Source: Caulobacter sp. CCH9-E1 (GTDB lineage Bacteria > Pseudomonadota > Alphaproteobacteria > Caulobacterales > Caulobacteraceae). From it: a stretch of DNA of 17,803 bases. Shown here in pieces: positions 16,377 through 17,803 of the stretch; positions within the stretch are counted from its first letter, which is position 1; the number at the start of each line of letters is the position of its first letter. The stretch is from positions 1-17,803 of the forward strand of contig NZ_LSJA01000359.1 in NCBI RefSeq assembly GCF_001556515.1, in the 5' to 3' direction. Both the position numbers and the translations under genes were made by a program. A model generated the notes under the pieces. That model did not search any database and had not been told where the DNA came from. It saw only the letters and a list, made by a program, of their open reading frames with translations.

Positions 16377-17003
16377 TTGGCTCATTTCGGATTTCAAATT
16401 CCTGAGGAAATGGCAGCTGCGTTCGATCAGTACGCGGCCCCCCGCGGAGGCCGTTCCGCTGCGCTCAGGACGCTCGTCGAGCAAGTCCTCAATGTTGACG
16501 CCGACGCCGAGGAGCCTGTTGCGGCGACAAGGACCGAAGGTCACGGGATGGTCGTCCGGCTGTCGAACGACGATCTTGCGCGGCTGGACGAGGAATGTCG
16601 GGCGATAGGCATGACGCGTCGGCAATGGCTTACGTCCTGCATCCGCAACCGCCTACATGGCACCCGTCATTTCGGTCAGGTCGATCGCGAGCGAATCGCT
16701 CGATCAGTCAAGGAACTGCGAGAGATAAAGACGAGCCTGTTTCGGTACGCAGGGGCGCTTGAGCGCTCCCCTCGCGATCTCGCGCTGATCGAAAAGCACT
16801 ACAGCCTGGTGACACACCTGCAGGCGGAGATCGCCCGCAGTCTGCGGGCGATCGAAGGCGCCTTCAAAGGTAATGACGGCTACTGGCGGGGCGTCGAAGC
16901 CGCTCCGACCGGCGAGCGGTTGACGACCTTCTCCGAAGGTCCGCCAAAGAACGCCGGCCTTGATCCTACCTCATCCTCGCCGAGGGCCACCGGCGCGGCG
17001 TGA
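16377..17003 (+). CDS. Tandem ribbon-helix-helix DNA-binding protein, MobC/TraY-like, orphan
   Basis: This 208-aa protein is probably cytoplasmic and DNA-binding. Two ribbon-helix-helix units are visible: residues 3-38 (FGFQIPEEMAAAFDQYA, then SAALRTLVEQVL) and 57-93 (GMVVRLSNDDLARLDEEC, then TRRQWLTSCIRNRL). A helical region rich in Arg/Glu/Leu (101-165) follows, then a loose Pro/Ser tail. Double RHH folds occur in relaxosome accessory proteins (TraY, VirC2, MobC-like) and in transcription regulators. No relaxase gene lies next to it, so conjugation is only a guess. The start is TTG at 16377 with a poor ribosome site; an in-frame TAG lies seven codons upstream and the first ATG (codon 12) would delete the first RHH strand. 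It diverges from elpS. Confidence 0.7.
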   Translation: MAHFGFQIPEEMAAAFDQYAAPRGGRSAALRTLVEQVLNVDADAEEPVAATRTEGHGMVVRLSNDDLARLDEECRAIGMTRRQWLTSCIRNRLHGTRHFGQVDRERIARSVKELREIKTSLFRYAGALERSPRDLALIEKHYSLVTHLQAEIARSLRAIEGAFKGNDGYWRGVEAAPTGERLTTFSEGPPKNAGLDPTSSSPRATGAA

Positions 17004-17016
17004 CCGGTCGCCCTCG
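16981..17016. terminator. Hairpin between convergent genes, possible bidirectional terminator
   Basis: CGAGGGC (16981-16987) pairs with GCCCTCG (17010-17016) and, after one C-C mismatch, ACCGG (16989-16993) pairs with CCGGT (17004-17008), around a 10-base loop that contains the TGA stop of the RHH gene. It lies exactly where that gene meets the minus-strand gene ending at 17019. Neither side has a T run, so it may need Rho or simply block read-through weakly. Confidence 0.4.
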
Positions 17017-17018
17017 GG

Positions 17019-17315
17019 TTACCGGGCGGCGTTGATTTGAACCAGACGCTGGGTCTGAGACTTCAGACGCCGCAATTCGTGGTTGGTGATGCATCGCGGA
17101 GAGGCCCAGCGTTCGCCGCTGCCTTGAGCAGCGAGAACCTCTTTGGCGGTGACAAACACCACCTCGCCCTGGGTGCGCTTCAGGGCCCGTTTCGCGGCAG
17201 CGTCAGCGCTGCAGACATAGAGACGATTCCCCCCGCTGTCGGCGCTCACCGCACCTGAAGGGACCGGGGCGAGCGTGAGAGTAGCGGCGGCTAAGGCCGA
17301 GATGATCGACATCAT
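17019..17315 (-). CDS. Small exported protein of unknown function
   Basis: This 98-aa protein is not recognised. It has a signal peptide (about 1-25, MMSIISALAAATLTLAPVPSGAVSA, with the likely cut before DSGG) and two cysteines in the mature part (VCSADAA and PRCITN) that could form one disulfide. The remainder is rich in Arg, Lys, Gln and Ala and ends QTQRLVQINAAR. The gene is very likely real: GGAGG stands five bases before the first ATG, the signal peptide is well formed, and a Pho-box-like sequence lies 62 bases upstream. It converges on the RHH gene. Being Sec-exported, the mature protein is periplasmic or could be a T2SS substrate; nothing in the sequence decides that. Confidence 0.75.
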   Translation of the reverse strand: MMSIISALAAATLTLAPVPSGAVSADSGGNRLYVCSADAAAKRALKRTQGEVVFVTAKEVLAAQGSGERWASPRCITNHELRRLKSQTQRLVQINAAR

Positions 17316-17377
17316 TGTTTCCTCCAGGCTCGAAGAAACCCGAGCTTGGCGAAGAACTTACCCCCGCCACATGGAAT

Positions 17378-17395
17378 GTGAATATTAAATGACAG
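17378..17395 (-). promoter_or_regulatory. Candidate PhoB box upstream of the 98-aa exported protein
   Basis: On the minus strand CTGTCATTTAATATTCAC matches the 18-base E. coli Pho-box consensus CTGTCAT-A(A/T)A(A/T)-CTGTCA(C/T) at 14 positions by eye. The first half-site is perfect, the spacer is AT-rich, and the second half keeps TCAC. It ends 62 bases before the start codon, which leaves room for a -10 and a short leader. Confidence 0.5.
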
Positions 17396-17398
17396 ACC

Positions 17399-17407
17399 TG
17401 TGGATAA
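17399..17407 (-). promoter_or_regulatory. Perfect 9-mer DnaA-box sequence
   Basis: The minus strand reads TTATCCACA, the consensus DnaA box, three bases upstream of the Pho-like box. A single box does not make an origin. DnaA is also a transcription factor in Caulobacter, so a regulatory role for the adjacent gene is possible. One-mismatch TCATCCACA occurs at 177-185 on the plus strand. Confidence 0.3.
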
Positions 17408-17529
17408 CTTAGCCCGCGTCACTTGGACACGGCGCATTTTTATCCGTTGTCGGAATTTTTTCCATGAAGGCGCGCTCACCTTCGAGGCGCCTAAGTCAAA
17501 GATGCTGTCGCCGTCCCTCGCGATGAAAA

Positions 17530-17569
17530 AATGAAGCCTGCACAGGAGCCCGCGCACCGCGCGTGGCGG
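17530..17569 (+). repeat. Dispersed 40-bp repeat, copy 2
   Basis: It is 39/40 identical to 621-660 and in the same orientation; the single difference is C at 17543 against A at 634. The 20-base foldback at its right end (17550-17569) is unchanged. Flanking DNA differs from copy 1 on both sides. Confidence 0.7.
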
Positions 17570-17586
17570 GAGGCGGCGTCGAGCGT

Positions 17587-17654
17587 CCGGCGGCAGGTCG
17601 CGCCCGAGGGAGCGGCGAAAGCCGCGGGACCGAGCGTGACCGCCGGCCGCTCCC
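17587..17654. repeat. Nested inverted repeats beside the dispersed repeat
   Basis: GGGAGCGGC (17608-17616) and GCCGCTCCC (17646-17654) are a perfect 9-bp inverted repeat. Inside the interval, GCGGC (17612-17616) pairs with GCCGC (17621-17625) around a GAAA tetraloop. CCGGCGG (17587-17593) is also complementary to CCGCCGG (17640-17646). These pairings compete, so alternative folds exist. It may be the rest of a mosaic REP-like element, or a structured RNA. There is no T run to suggest a terminator. Confidence 0.45.
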
Positions 17655-17749
17655 GTTGTCGGTGAAGCCGCGCGCGTGCAAACAGCCAAAATTCTGACCT
17701 GGCTTTGCCGACTAGCTTGACCAGCTTCAGCCGACATCCTTGTCCAGCC

Positions 17750-17803
17750 TGATCTTCCCCCGAAAAAGTGGACGGGGTTAAGCCGCTCTGCGTTCCATCT
17801 CGG
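17750..17803. mobile_element. Terminal part of an insertion sequence (IS3-type end) cut by the window edge
   Basis: From 17750 the sequence begins TGATCTTCCCCCGAAAAAGT, which I recognise as the kind of terminal inverted repeat carried by IS3-family elements of alphaproteobacteria (5' TG and a C-run followed by GAAAAGTGGAC). A minus-strand frame ends with TAA shortly inside it, as expected for the 3' end of the transposase gene. The element would extend beyond the window. Only about 54 bases are visible, so the family call is tentative. Confidence 0.45.
17778..17803 (-). CDS. C-terminus of a putative IS transposase (partial)
   Basis: The minus strand reads Glu-Met-Glu-Arg-Arg-Ala-Ala-stop, ending at 17778, 28 bases before the putative IS end. 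A short charged tail ending in Ala-Ala just before the terminal repeat is common in IS3-type OrfB transposases. Seven codons cannot prove identity; the call depends on the neighbouring IS end being real. Confidence 0.35.

Larger units (their letters stand above)
17316..17749. other. 434-bp intergenic region with Pho-like box, DnaA-like box and repeats
   Basis: No convincing gene is seen. An open minus-strand frame crosses the region, but it runs through the dispersed repeat and has no codon bias. The left half (17340-17470) is unusually AT-rich for this genome and holds the regulatory sites listed separately. The right half (about 17530-17690) is GC-rich and strongly structured. The region is bordered by the exported-protein gene on the left and an apparent insertion-sequence end on the right. 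Confidence 0.6.

Noticed and set aside
17312..17737. 141-codon minus-strand frame containing LPPRAVRGLLCRLH, also seen in a frame at the left edge
   Set aside because: The shared peptide comes only from the 40-bp DNA repeat. Both frames otherwise differ completely and the region has no coding bias.

Overview
The window is high-GC alphaproteobacterial DNA, most likely from Caulobacter or a close relative. The evidence is strong GC bias in codon third positions, a candidate TTGACG-type housekeeping promoter, and a gene order (extracellular lipoprotein, TonB-dependent receptor, gspC-N) that matches the elpS / type II secretion locus described in C. crescentus. That assignment comes from remembered family and locus knowledge, not from a database search.

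Layout. Positions 1-17 hold the first codons of a minus-strand gene that leaves the window. Positions 18-731 have no convincing gene and are filled with GC-rich, hairpin-forming intergenic DNA, including one copy of a 40-bp dispersed repeat (621-660). gspO (prepilin peptidase, 732-1487, plus strand) converges tail to tail on a tightly coupled minus-strand operon, gspC-D-E-F-G-H-I-J-K-L-M-N (11778 down to 1484). Most junctions in the operon are 4-bp ATGA/GTGA stop-start overlaps. With gspO this makes a full core type II secretion system (T2SS): inner-membrane platform (C, F, L, M), ATPase (E), five pseudopilins (G-K), secretin (D), GspN and the peptidase. Upstream of gspC, also on the minus strand, lie a TonB-dependent receptor (11923-14547) and an ElpS-like surface lipoprotein (14615-16078). 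A plus-strand gene for a tandem ribbon-helix-helix DNA-binding protein (16377-17003) then converges on a 98-aa exported protein (17019-17315, minus). The right end has structured intergenic DNA with a second copy of the 40-bp repeat (17530-17569) and what looks like the end of an IS3-type insertion sequence (17750-17803).

How it may work together. Three minus-strand promoter regions carry 11-bp-phased TGT(C/A/G)-type direct repeats that resemble PhoB binding sites (Pho boxes). They lie in front of elpS (four half-sites, 16189-16228), in front of gspC (three half-sites, 11826-11854) and in front of the 98-aa exported protein (17378-17395, 14 of 18 matches to the E. coli consensus by eye). In C. 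crescentus, ElpS is known to be made under phosphate starvation and released from the cell surface in a T2SS-dependent way. The sequence here suggests that the cargo, the receptor, the secretion machine and an undescribed small exported protein form one phosphate-starvation module. The shared Pho control is my inference from sequence pattern.
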